Assembly (NCBI GenBank): GCA_011317545.1
Contig: WUJK01000005.1
Location: 1,674,001 to 1,738,000 of the forward strand
DNA: 64,000 bases
Reading direction: 5' to 3'
From: Coniella vitis
Taxonomy: Eukaryota > Ascomycota > Sordariomycetes > Diaporthales > Schizoparmaceae
Part shown: positions 32,780-44,472 of the stretch, one piece after another
Position numbering within the stretch: the first letter of the stretch is position 1
How the letters are laid out: each line of letters opens with the position of its first letter
Notes under the pieces: model-generated
The model's input: the letters and a program-made list of their open reading frames with translations, nothing else
Databases searched by the model: none
What the model was told of the DNA's origin: nothing
Made by a program: the position numbers and the translations under genes

Positions 32780-34465
32780 TTGTTGCAGAGCAATCAGTAT
32801 ACACGGCCTGGCGTCCGTTTATGGCAACTATTCGTTCCTACGGATCCATGACTATTCAGCCAAAGCATCAATATGTTTCAATCAACGCACTTGCCGCTAT
32901 GAAGAGACAATCTGCGCACCCTTCCCGCGTATCATAATAGCGCCAACTTATCAATCCAGACCGAACTGACCACAACATCGGCAATGAAACTCTGCAACAG
33001 CCATTGCAATTCAAGCATTTCACCTGCCACATGATGGCTTTCCAAGGTCACAGCCAGTTCGAGATTGGCTGTCACAAGATACATAATTTTATCGGCACAA
33101 CCTTGACCCGGACCATGGGGAACCGTTGGATTTTAGAGATTGCGTGCGGTTATTCCAAAGCAGGCCATCTCTTGGGCGGCAACCCCATGAAACTTGGATA
33201 CATCTAAGCCTCAATGGCAGGCGAGCGCTAGCCTGTGTGAAGAAGACGCGCTTCCCCCGCAACAACGTTACAGCGTATCAGCCTCCCGATTTCTGGATTG
33301 TTCAACTCTTGCACCCCCAAAGGGAACCACTTTCCAGCCCCCCCTCAAGCCGACTCCACCGATAATTGTGCAGATTGTTGTGCAAATACATATTCGAAGG
33401 ACACGTCTGCCTTCATGAACACGTGTGCTACATAATATCTACACAGACACCGCTCCTTGAACAGAAATTCGACTGTACTCTTCCTGGACCTCGATGCCCA
33501 GACACCACCCCCGCCCCTCTATACACACCCTGAACGAGGTGGTCCACTAACAAAGTATGGGGTGAAACCAATGGTATGGCGGAGATTTCTCCTCACAAGT
33601 TGGGGGAAACAAGCACTGGTCCATCCACATGCCGAAATCTAACCAAAAACACCCTGGCACATCAAGATGTACACGGAGCGACGATCACTCTCAGGCCAGG
33701 AAATACAGAAACCCCGCCCTGCCCTTGGGGTTCCCCGCGCACATTTCATGCCATTTACCCCTTCTAGCTTGCAGGCTATCGAGCAATGACATGGCCATGA
33801 TTGTGGGGAGAAGAGGGGTGGTGAGGGGGTGGGGTGCCTATTATGCGGTGGCCCATGATTCAGAGGGCCCTCTTCCCGTGCATATTATCATTGGAACTTC
33901 GGGGTGCTGTCCTCTGGGTCTGTAGTGTGCCCGTGCGAGGCCATGCGGTTCGACTTGCCGGTTTGAGAAGCCGAGCCGTTCTTGCAACACTGCTTTTTGC
34001 CCCAAGGCTGAAGGGTACGTGGTAGAGGATGGATCGGGAAGGGTATGCCAGGGTTTACTTAACCTTACACTCGGGGAAGATCACATACATGCCGGGTGTA
34101 CCTCTTCTTCACAATTAGTGGAGAATGGTTGCATTGGAGATATCATCGTTGTGTTGGTGCTCAGTTTCGGGGAAAGTGAACTGGGAAGATAGACTGTTTT
34201 AGTACAGCGCCCTGTCAGTACGGGCTGTGTTATACAACAACGACCGACCAGCCAGTACCAAGCTTGATATGACCAGTTCTCAAGTCCTCTTCCTCTTGAG
34301 GCCTTTTGTTTGAGCAAAACGTTTTGTACACAGTCACTTCAACAGGAGCATCACACCAAGTTGATACCGAAGGGCCAGAATCTGTGCAATCGCTGGATAT
34401 ACCCAGACAGCCAGTCTTCTACTGTTGTCAAACCTGGAAGAGCCATCAATCACTCCACCGCCGCA
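32780..34465. other. Intergenic 1.7 kb, no gene seen
   Basis: No recognisable gene lies between the transcription factor and the MFS transporter. Short plus-strand ORFs (for example 33004-33207) lack family resemblance. The last 150 bases are the leader and promoter of the MFS gene. Confidence 0.5.
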
Positions 34466-36623
34466 ATGGACGAAAACCTAGACGAGAGTACCATCCGCGA
34501 GATGGAAGCGATTCTGGGCACAAAGATCTACCCAGGCACGGAGATCATGAAAGATGTTGGCTCTCACCATTTCGTAAAGGGCAGCGATAGCCATCACCGC
34601 GTGCTTGTGCCGCAGCCCTCTGACGATCCTCGCGATCCCCTCAACTGGAGCCCATTCTGGAAAGGCACAAGTACAAAGTCCAACCCTACGACCCTTTGCA
34701 TTCCCAGAATCCCATCTCCTCGTTCTTGAGGCTGTGCATTTTGCTGGTGTGAAGCGGCATAAGCAACCGAGATGTCCCAAGAGCCTCTCGCCATCCTCTC
34801 GCCTCCTTTCCCTCTCCATGCTCCTCCAAGTCAACCAAACACTCCACGACTTCAATAGACTAATTCACGAATACAATGAAACAAAACACACAGGCATCTT
34901 TGGCGCCCTGGCCGTCTCCGTCTCCCTCAACATGGGCCCCCTCTCCCTCGCGCCCATGGTCGACCACTACATGGCCGTCTACGACAGCACCCTCGCCGAG
35001 GTCCTCCAATTCACCGGCGTCGCCATCCTCGTCCTCGGCTTCTCCAACTTCCTCTGGGTGCCCCTCGCCACCTGCGTCGGCCGCCGCCCCGTCGCCATCT
35101 TCTCGGCCCTCCTCTGCGCGCTGGCCTCCATCTGGCGCGCCCAGGCGCCCACCTACGGCTCCTTCATGGGCGCCTGCGTGCTCAACGGCCTCGGCTCGGG
35201 CCCCTGCGAGACGCTCATGCCGCAGGTGATTGCCGATGTCATCTTCCTGCACGACCGCGGCAAGTACCAGACGCTGTACTTTAGCCTGTACTTCATCTCG
35301 CTCATGCTGGGCCCGGTTGTGGGCGGCGCCATGGCGGAGAATACGGGCGTGGAGAGCTTTTGGTGGTTTAATGCCGGGCTGTTGTTCTTCACCACGCTGT
35401 TTTGTGTGGTTTTGTTTCCAGAGACGCGCTATCACCGCCAACCGATGTCTCTGGGGACGCCAATTTCTTCAGGCAGTGGTGGTGTCCTTGACGCAGACGA
35501 GAAGCAGCAGCAGCAGCAGCAGCAGCAGGAGCACCACCACCGCCATCTCCAACAAATGGCCTCATCCTCAGAACCAGATGAAATCCAAGAAAAGGCCACC
35601 AATCAAGCCAGCGAGCACGTCAAAACCACCCTTGCCTCCCCAAATCCCACAAACAACAACACCACCACCACCACCAACAGCCTCGCCCACGCAACAGCAG
35701 CAGCAACAACAACAACAACACACGTCGATCCAGCCCTCGGCCGCGGCGGCCCAGGCCTCGCAAACTTCCTCCCCTGGCAGCGGTACTCTGGCAACGTCCT
35801 CCGCGAGCTCTGGCTCCCCTGCTACCTCCACCTCTACCCCATCGTCGAATTCGCCTCCTTTGTCGTCTCGTGGTCCGCCGCGGCCTTCCTCGTCGTCAAC
35901 CTCACCCAGTCGCAGGTCTTTGCCGCGCCGCCGTACAGCTACTCGGCCCAGACCATCGGCCTGTTCAACCTCGCCGTGCTCGCGGGAGGCTTGGTGGGGC
36001 TGGCTACCTGTGGGCCGCTCAGCGACTGGGTGGCGGCGCACTTGACGGCGCGCAACAATGGCGTGCGCGAGCCCGAGATGCGTCTTGTTGCCATGGTTCC
36101 GTATATCCTCGTCATGATTGTGGGCAGCGTCGTGACGGCTGTGGGCTATGACAGGCACTGGCCGTGGCAGGTCATTGTCATTGTCGGATATAGTTGCTTG
36201 GGCATGCAGGTCGCGGCGTTGCCTAGCATTGTCAGTACGTATGCGATTGATTGCTACAAGCCGGTAACGGGTTCGGTATTTGTGACTATCACCATGTGAG
36301 TCGTGTCTCTCTCTCTCTCCCTCTCTCACACACACACTTCTCCATAAATTTGGCTCTATGCTGTCCACATTGTCTTCCCACCCGTCTTGCAATCCTAGGC
36401 TCAGTACATTGATACCAACCTCTCACCCAGAAACAAAAACCTATGGGGCTATGGCCTCAGCAAGTTCATCACGGCGTGGTCGGAAAAAAGTGGCTTTGTG
36501 CCGCCTATGCTCACCAACATGGCTCTTCTCGTTCTTTGGAGCTGCAGTGGGATCATCTTCTGGTTTTATGGAAAGAGATTTCGGGGCATCACTGCAAGGT
36601 CCTTTGTGCACAAGATTGAGTAG
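34466..36623 (+). CDS. MFS transporter (DHA1-type, polyamine/drug family)
   Basis: The proposed exons are 34466-34670, 34894-36295 and 36431-36623, giving 599 residues. Intron 1 (223 bases) joins FWKGT to SIFGALAVS at phase 1; intron 2 (135 bases, with CT and CA runs) joins VFVTIT to INKNLWGYG at phase 2. The N-terminal SDDPRDPLNWSP motif is the usual lead-in of this family. Motif A appears as a variant, TCVGRRP, after TM2. LNGLGSGPCETLMPQ and FLHDRGKYQTLYF mark TM4-TM5. The central loop is unusually long and made of Gln, His and Thr runs (CAG run about 35504-35529). The C-terminus has NKNLWGYGLSKFITAW followed by two further membrane segments. The ORF alone would end early and lose the last two segments. 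Substrate unknown. Confidence 0.85.
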
Positions 36624-37275
36624 ATGCCATGTAGTGTTGAGCGGCGTGACTCTCTTTATCGGTGGTTCCGACCTTGAACTCGCCACCAAGAGCCAAGAGT
36701 GAGTCCGCAATACGGAGGGCATGATATAGATACCAATCTGGGGCGTACAGTATGCTTTTGGGCAATGTCCACCGGTAAGAGAAAGCTGTTCACAGGTCCA
36801 ATCTAGTGTTCTTTCATCACTGATACCTACTTATTCAAGTGGCTACTTGGGTAGGTGAGTTATTATCAATTGATGTCTATGAAGCTGTGTGCAACTGGCC
36901 ACTCCTACAATTGCCGCCAAGCAACTCGCAGACGTGATATTAGGTTGTAAGACGAAGAACTGGACGAGTCATCGTCCTTCTGTCGAGTCTTTGGGCAACT
37001 TGTCTAGGTTGTCAAGAATAAACTGGAACAAGGTCAGCAACAAACGTACTGGGCATCAGTCAAGACCGCTCAACTCACATCAATGCCTACAGCCCCAGCC
37101 GGACAGCGACACACACCTCTCTCCTTCCAGCACACGACAGGTTTGAGCTTTGTTCCCAACAGGCATACTTCAACACGAATGAGACCCCTCTAGGCCGCAG
37201 CTGCGCGTCTAGTCACCATTGTCCCCCAGCAGTACTCGTAGCGGAAGCCGATCGCCTACACATCTGGGACAGGTT
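36624..37275. other. Intergenic between convergent genes, no gene seen
   Basis: This is the 3' side of the MFS gene and of the 16-cysteine secreted protein gene. No coding or RNA feature is recognised. Confidence 0.6.
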
Positions 37276-37940
37276 TTACGTGCCAAACTTGCCACAATAC
37301 ACGGCCTTGCCTAAGGTTCCATGGGTCGACAGGCACTCTTTCTCTTCATCGTCGGTGGTGCAATCCTCCAGGAGCTCCATTGTGTCGTTGCGGCACTCGA
37401 GCTTGTTGCACGTCAGTCATCATCTGAACCAGATACCGATCGATGAGGAGAAAGGAGGCTCACAATACTTTTGCATTCCTTGTCGCACAGCTGGCCGCCT
37501 TCCTTGATGAGGGGGGAACACCGCTTGCCCTCCTCAGAGGGCAAGCCACACTGCTTTGGCACAGAGTCTTGTTCAACGGCCGTGTTGGGCTCATCTACTT
37601 GGGCCAGCGTGTGGGCGGCGTGCTTGTTGCCAACACAAAACGCAGTGTGCGCGTCGTCCTTGAAAATACATTGCCCCGGAGCGCAATGATTGTTCAGCTG
37701 CATAATGCCATTGTGGCACACAAGCTGCGAGAAGACGCAATGTCAGCGTGGCCGAAGACGATCAAGAAGTTTGTTTCTCACGATATCGCGGCAGCTCGGA
37801 TCACAGACACGGTGGCCGTTGAACATGCCCGTTCCACATGGACTGCCGATAGGAAGGACGTTTCGGCCGCAGCCTTGGGCCACGACAAGGCTGGCCGAGA
37901 GGAGGGTTGCCAGACCAGACAATAACACCGCAGCATGCAT
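37276..37940 (-). CDS. Secreted cysteine-rich protein (181 aa, 16 Cys)
   Basis: Three exons are proposed: 37782-37940, 37464-37724 and 37276-37401. Both introns (57 and 62 bases) are phase 0 with GTGAGA and GTGAGC donors and CTGAC branch sites near their acceptors. The product has a signal peptide (MHAAVLLSGLATLLSASLVVAQ) and a mature region of about 159 residues with 16 cysteines. The mature chain starts GCGRNVLPIGSPCGTG and later has CHNGIMQLNNHCAPGQC, QCGLPSEEGKRCSPL and CDKECKSILECRNDTMELLEDC. The even number of cysteines and acidic C-terminal part suggest a disulfide-stabilised extracellular protein. I do not recognise the family; an effector-like or defence role is only a guess from size, secretion and cysteine content. 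The gene model is well supported by the splice signals. Confidence 0.75.
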
Positions 37941-39263
37941 GGTGGGAGCGTGTGGAAGCTGGCAGTCTGCTGTACCTAGAACAACCTGGACTGGCAGCAA
38001 CAAGAGCGACAGCCTCGTGACAGAATGCAACGACTGAGAGAGAGGGTACCAATGAAGAATATCTGTCACAAGGCAAAGAATGAAGGATGCCAAAAACGAC
38101 GACGGGTGTCCGTTGTGGTGGTGACGGACGTCCTGAGTATGGATCGTAGTCATCCAAATCCGAGTGTCTACCTCTTTATGCTATCCCTTGGACGCAACAA
38201 CAAACAGCACAGCATCCTCGGCAGCACTTGCTCATCTTGCGTCCATGGCTCTGGCCTTTGAGTCAAGTTTGGCGGTTGTTTCCCGTGCGGACTTGAGGGA
38301 GCCGCAGCCATGATGTGTGATGCATGCCATGGCTTCCACGATATGCCAGACAGCCTGGGCCAGATCTCTCCACGCCACGCCAGAGCACATAGCACACCTC
38401 TGTCGAGTTCTTGTGTGAGTCGAAGTGTCCTACCACTTCTGCGCCAGCCAACTGGAAGTGCCTCACTTATAATACGTGAGCATACGTGTTGGCTGGCAGG
38501 CAGGCTGGCTGGGCAGGCGCTTGCGGCGGCGGGCTGCAGTTGCAGCTGCAGCTGCAGGGAGTCGGCCAGCGAGGAAAGCCGGTCGTCACTCTGCACGAGG
38601 CAAGCAAGTGCCGACCGTCGAAAAAGTCGCTCAATTGCTTGTTTCTGTGCATCAGCAGTCGGCAGGATGCAAGTGTGGCTGGATGGAATGTGCGTTCGTG
38701 TCCGAAACTGAAGGGAAGACATTGATGCGCGTCAAAGTTAGCAACAGCCAACGCTGGGCAGACTGACTCGACTCGACAATCAATTGATGGCGACTGGGCA
38801 ATCCAATTCGCCCAAGCAAACAATTGTTGGAGCGAGGAACGAGAAGAAGGGCAAAACAGGCCGGTGATGTGCGAGGTAGTCATCCTTCAGCCGAGAAGTG
38901 TGGGTTGATCGCGCCTGGGGCACTGTTACTTGGTAGACCCCCTGTAAGCTGTCCGATGTACTGGGGTTGAGGCCCTGTTTTTGGCTGGCCCTGGCTGGCG
39001 TACAGCGGCACGGCGCCTACTATGGTCGTCGATTCCCGCCCAAATCTGGCCCTGATCCGCCTGTGCGACACTACTATAGTACTGTAGTATGTACATAGTA
39101 CAATGTACACTGCAGCTCAACCACCGCCACACAATCCAGCCGTCTACATAGGATCGCCCTGTTGCCACTTGACTTTCTTCCTCGTCCTCCCACCGCTTCG
39201 CACTGCTCCCGGCCACATCGCAGTTTCTTCACCTACCCACGGCCACCATTCGGGCACGGGATC
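37941..39263. promoter_or_regulatory. Divergent upstream region, repeats and 9-mer motif
   Basis: No gene is recognised. A patch of GGCTGGC/GGCAGGC-like repeats (38488-38520) and a TGCAGCTGCAGCTGCAG run (38540-38560) occur. At 39092-39100 a TACATAGTA copy sits in a larger imperfect palindromic AT-rich block (about 39070-39112), 160 bases before the tetraspan gene. Confidence 0.45.
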
Positions 39264-40448
39264 ATGACGCGTCTATCAGTCTACGGCGCCTCGCTGGCCA
39301 TCTTCATTGCCGGTAAGCTTGATCTCTGTGTCCTCCAAACTTTGATGCCCAGCCTGCGCCGCCTTTTCGGCGCCGAGGGTGGCGCTGTGAGCCATGTCGT
39401 CATTTGCCGTCGCGACCAAACTATCGCCATTGTCGCGCCTTGCTCGCCAATTTGCGCTCCAGAATACCTGCCCCTTCGACTCTCCCCAGCTCAAAGGGTC
39501 GGTCTGTTTCGGCACTTTCTACCATGCTGCTGCAATCAATGTGTTTGCAGGGTCCAAGACGGTGCTCGCAAGACGTTGCTCGCGACGCCCGCTTGCGCGT
39601 CCAGAAATAGTTGGAATGCAAGGCGACTGCTAGTGGCCGGTCTGTCAATCTGGAAGAGGAGAAGTTGCGTCGCCATAGCACTCAAATTAAGACGCAACGG
39701 CAAGCACACTCAATGGCAGCTGTCATCTGAGCTGGCGAGGATTAGCGCAGGACCTCAGGACATCAGAAGACGAAAAGCACAGCGGCTAACCACAACATTT
39801 TGTTTGCAGCAACGGCGATGACCCTCGCCTCCATTCTTGTCCCTCACTGGGTCAGCATGGACGTCCCAGTGCGCGGCAGCAACAAGACCTACTCGCAGCA
39901 CCTTGGCTTGCACCATTATTGCAACTCGGCCCTTCCAGATAGCCCGTGCCGACACTTCCCCGACTCGTCCAAGGACTGTAACCCCCAGGACAGGTACTTT
40001 TGCTCCATCTGGAGGACGAGTGGCTTTCTCATGAGCTTTGCCACAATCGCCGAGCTCGCAACCCTCGTCTGCTTCGTCGTCACAATCGGCGGCGGCAAGG
40101 TCAAGCGCGAATATGGTTGGAAGGTTCTTAGCATCCTGCTGGTTACGGTTGCTGTCGCGCAGTTTGCCGCAATGGGACTTGTGGTATGTTTTGTCGCATC
40201 CATGTTGCTGTTGAGCTGTCTGGAGTCTTGGGATTTGAAGCTGATCATTTTCTCTGTTGCAGTCGTTTCTCTTCGATAACGACGAGTACTTCTCGGTCCC
40301 CGGCTGGCGCCTCGACACTTCATGGATTTTGTGCACTGTCAGCGCCAGTGTCGCCGTCCTTCTTGTTGGTGGCTTGGCTCTGTCAGCCTACTTCCTCCCA
40401 CCAGAAGATGACGGATACAACTTCTTGGACGATCCCATCGAGCCTTAG
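39264..40448 (+). CDS. Claudin/SUR7-like tetraspan membrane protein
   Basis: Three exons are proposed: 39264-39312, 39810-40183 and 40263-40448, giving 202 residues. The first intron is long (497 bases) with a GTAAGC donor, a GGCTAACC branch site and a TTTGCAG acceptor; the second (79 bases) has a GTATGT donor and a GTTGCAG acceptor. Four hydrophobic segments are seen: near residues 5-28, 93-110, 120-142 and 165-185. The large loop between the first two has GLHHYC followed by further cysteines (PCRHF, DCNPQ, FCSIW), the arrangement seen in claudin/SUR7/PalI-like fungal membrane proteins. The C-terminal tail is short and acidic (PEDDGYNFLDDPIEP). Cortical or eisosomal location is known for SUR7 relatives and is only inferred here. 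Confidence 0.68.
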
Positions 40449-41161
40449 CTGCGATGCTGGCTGAGATTGGACCTGAGCGAGTTTTGATTTCTATTTCGCG
40501 TTGCCGACTTTGTGTGTGCAATCTGATAAACTATACACGGGGCGTTTTAGGGCATCCAGGACATGGCATTTTCATCCTTTCCTAACAAGGCTTGACCTTT
40601 CTTCGATACCTTTTGGTTGGTTCTACGTTTTATAAAGAGGGAGGGTTGAAGTGAGCAAACAGGCGATGGTACTTTTACGTGGGCTGAGCCACTGACAGTC
40701 TCGTAATCATGATTTGATATTCGCACATATCGGTACCCTACTGATTATACGCTGCAGTCATATAATAAAGTGCATTCAAAGCAGACGTTGCATTCTAGGC
40801 CATTTGCTCATTGTTCATTACTCGACACGCTGGCTGACTGGTATCATCTGTGTGCCAAACACCACCCAGCAGCAATGCTCCTCTAGCAAAACGAACCAGC
40901 CAAGACGAGTACACCATTACGGTCTATATCCTCCGTCTCATAAGCCCCGTTCTGCGGACGATGTGATCTGAACGTTCAGCCATGCCTCAACTGAAAGAGA
41001 TGAGGTTACGGCTATCATTCAACGACAGAAAAAAAAAACAGACATTAATGCCCAAAAGGAGCTAAAACACTGCGACTTCAAACAAAAAGGGGGGGTATCA
41101 CAAGCAACAAACATCAGCTCAGAGAATTGGGGGGGGGGTCCGGCAACCATTGCTCCAAGTA
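40449..41161. other. Intergenic between convergent genes, no gene seen
   Basis: The 3' ends of the tetraspan gene and the DUF6536 gene face each other here. A short A run (about 41030-41038) and a G run (about 41130-41138) are the only simple tracts. Confidence 0.6.
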
Positions 41162-44100
41162 TTATACATAGCGATGGTTCCCGTCCAACTCGGCGACGCC
41201 TCTTGCCGAATAGGTCACGTGCGCTACAGAGCCATCCGCCGTTTGCGCCACAACACCCCACAGGACCTTGTTCCTCCACACATCCGTCTCGCCGTGCCGG
41301 CGGTGGCACCGTGCGCTCACAACAGCCGAGCAACTCCCGCCTTGCAGCGCGAGCGGATTGCCGAGTGCCCGGCCGTCGGCCGTGATGGCCGCGGGGAGGC
41401 GGCGGGCGCTGAGCGCTGCGACGGCGGGCAAGAGGAGGACGAGCATGCCGAGGAATATGGCCAGGGCGGTGCCGCTGAGCCCTACGCCGAGCATGTTTGC
41501 GTTTGCGGCCAGCGACGAGGAGGAGGAGGACTGTGTATCTGCTGCTGCTGCTGTGTCGACCACGACGACGGACACAACGACACACGCCTGCGACAGCACA
41601 AAGCCCATGCCCATGAACCAGAACAGCAGCATCAGCGAGACGGGCCGCGGGAGGGTGAGGGCGAGACTGCTTGTTTGCAGGCCGAGGGGCCGGGAGGAGG
41701 TGACGCGCAGGGGGCGCGGGTGGTTGTTGGCGGGGCCGCCGGGACGCAGCGAGTAGAGGCAGCTTTCGCGGGAGAGGTAGAAGGAGGTGAGGAGGGCGTT
41801 GGTGGACAGGTAGAGCCCTGCGAGGAGGATCTGTGCGCTCGAGGCTGCGATGGTCAAGAGGGTTGCGGCTGTGGCTGTGGAGGTATCGGTGGCTCCTATG
41901 ACGATGCGGGTGGTTTGTGGGTTTGTGGCGCCAAAGGAGCTGAGGCTGAGCGGTTGTTTTGGTGTTGTTGTTGTTGTGGCGGTGGTATTGTTGGCGGAGG
42001 AGGTGCTGGTGTTGCTGTTGCTGTCAACAGAGGGAACAATAGCGAGGATGAAGAAGCCGGTTGTTAACGCTGTGGTGGCCAACCACCAGAACCCCACGGA
42101 TGCCCATTGCGCGAGACTGGGCGAGGACAGCCAGCGCCAGGTCGTGGACGAGGACGAAGAGACCGAAGAAGGCGACCAGTATTTCCCGTCGGTGAAACCC
42201 CAGGCGCCCAAGCCCCAGAGGTAGTTTTGGCGCGTCACGAGGGCATTGTCGAGCGTTGTGGGGTCCGGATCGCGGAGAAAGGAGGAGAGTGCGTCGCCGA
42301 GGGTGACAAGTGGATGGAAGTGGCGGCGGCGGGACATGAAGAGGGCTGCTGCTATCAGCAGGAGGCTCACGAGGTTGAGAGCTAGGATGATGGCCAGGAG
42401 GGTGCCGTTCAGGTTCACGGTGCACGTCTCGGTGGTGGGTTGGGGCTGCGCGAGGCAGTATGCTATCGGTGTGTTGTTGTTGTTGTTGTTGATGAGGAGG
42501 AGCGAGGAAGAAGTCGAGGTGAGGTTCACGGCTGCAAGGGCCGCGGTCACGTCCTCGATGGTAGCCACGCGCGCGGTGGCGAGGAGGGAATTGCGGTCCG
42601 ACTCGAGTTCGGCTGTCTCGGAGGCCACGAAGAGGATGTTGGGGTAGTACTCGCTGTGCATGGTTCCACCGCCCAAGCTGTTTGCGCAGGCTGTGGTGGT
42701 GATATTGGCCAGCGAATTGCTGCTCGCTGCGCTCTGCAGCCAGAGCAGCCCTTCGCGTGAGAGACGCGCGCTGTTGGCTGACGAGACGTTGCTGAATTGG
42801 GCGCCGGTGACGAAGGAGGACTCGACGACGATCAGATTGTGGCTGGCGGCTGTTTGGATGGTGGATATTACGGCATTATACCTGTGAGAGAGAGGGAGTT
42901 GATCAGCATTCACGGCCTTTATTCTTGCGGGAAAGCGACTCCACGGGGCGGAATCGGGTCCAGATCTCCAGAGAAGGGTCACCCACATCACCTGCGCTAC
43001 AACAGCAACGACCACAACCAGCACAGCAAGCACTGCCCGGCCACGCCCAATGGCAGCTAGGTTCCGCACCGATGGAATCCCAAGCTCCATCCAGCGCTGT
43101 CGCTCATGCATGCGCGCAACTTCGGGCCTTGTCGGGCTACTCAGCACCTGGAAGACATAGTTTGCTCCGCCCAAGAGTGCCACAGCCGCTATGTTGACGA
43201 GCGCGTGCAGGGCCCAGTTGATGTATGCTGCTTGGGCGCAACTACCGGTGAAGAGCGCCATTGGACCCGTCCAGGAAGACGCACTCCGTGTGCTCAAGGC
43301 GGCCACGACAAAACCAGCGAAGCCGGCGGCGAAGACGACGACGACGATGATGACATTCAGCAGCGTCATGCCGCGCCATCCTCGCATGGCACCTTGCCAT
43401 CTGCTCCCGCCGCCGCGGCCTGCCCGTCTCCCGTCTCTGTCTCTGAGGATTTGCTTGCGCTCTGTCGCTGTGCTCGAATGGCTGCTGTGGCTGCGCTGGA
43501 GAAGCAGGTCGGGGTCTTCCCCGTCCTCCGCGCGCGTCATGATGGCCATGTGTGAGCGCCGCGGGTCGTGCTGGTACGTCACGTCGACGGTGCGCATGCC
43601 TGGGCGACGGGGAGGCGTCGGGTTCTCCCGTTCGTGTTTGCGCCGCGCGACGCTTTCGGGCGTCTCACCGCGGAGGAAATTGACGACGTAGTCGGGGATC
43701 AGGGTGCTGCGCGGGGGGCCTGCTATGCTGGCCTTGTCGTCGTCGTCGTCGTCATATTGTTCGTAATAGTTGTGATTAAGGCGGCCGCGACGCCGCGGGA
43801 AGAGATCAGCTGGGAGCTGCGACCCTGCGTGGGCATGGTGAGGGTGGGAAGTCGTGTTTTGGGTGGACACTGAGCCTGTGCCGGAGGTGAAGGAGGTGAA
43901 GACGGAGAGGGTGTCCGTGGCGACGCTTTGGAAGGGCCAGTGGATCTTGAAGCCTTTGCGACCGCGGCGGGAGGGCGGTGACGGTTGGGAGGCCTGGCGG
44001 TGGTGGTGGTGGTGATGGTGCTGGGGGTGCTGGAGGTTGCTAAGGCCGGCTTCGAGGTCGCCATCCTGGATGAAGTTGCCCTTGCCGTCGTACTCGCCAG

Positions 44101-44323
44101 CGAGGCCGAGTTCTTTGATGGAGTGGATGGTTGGTCTGCGGCCAGAGGAACGTGACGGCGGCGGGAGTTTGTTGCTGGCCGAGACAGCAGAATTGGCCCG
44201 TCGGCGTCCTGCGGTGGAGGGACGAGAGGAGGGCGCTTCGGCTGAGGAGCCAAAGGAAGATGGCGCGACTCTGTGTTGACGGGCGCCAATCTTGCAATGT
44301 TACTTTTGACGCTTGTGCATGGG

Positions 44324-44366
<43 letters not shown>

Positions 44367-44472
44367 GTTCTTTTGTTTCGGGTGTGGGGAACTCTACGCA
44401 CTTTCGTATTGTATTCATGGCGTCTCGTCGGCTTTGGAGGAAGGAAAAGTCATTCTCATACGAGGGGCCCAT
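41162..44472 (-). CDS. DUF6536-type polytopic membrane protein
   Basis: Three exons are proposed: 44402-44472, 42987-44270 and 41162-42881, giving about 1,024 residues. Intron 1 (131 bases) contains a CT-run on the plus strand; without it the long reading frame lacks an ATG. Intron 2 (42882-42986) is a multiple of three, so the frame also reads through, but its GTGGGT donor and CTCACAG acceptor fit and its removal gives AQVMYNAVIST. The N-terminal 280 residues are hydrophilic, with RPTIHSIKELGLAGEYDGKG, a histidine run and FKIHWPFQSVATDTLSVFT. Membrane segments follow from GWRGMTLLNVIIVVVVFAAG onward, with an acidic-polar lumenal domain rich in N-glycosylation sequons in the middle and about five more segments towards the end. 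This order fits fungal DUF6536 proteins, of unknown function. Confidence 0.75.
44271..44401 (-). repeat. CT/GA microsatellite inside intron 1 of the DUF6536 gene
   Basis: A CT dinucleotide run of about 33 bases (44329-44361) lies inside this intron. On the coding strand it is a purine GA run, so it is not the polypyrimidine tract; the acceptor lies 60 bases further on. Confidence 0.75.

Noticed and set aside
34860..36392. Long ORFs antisense to the MFS transporter
   Set aside because: They are shadows of a GC-rich coding region and contain low-complexity runs complementary to the Gln/Thr loop.
41150..42067. 305-codon plus-strand ORF over the DUF6536 gene
   Set aside because: It is Gly/Glu/Ala-rich and lies opposite a well-supported membrane protein gene.
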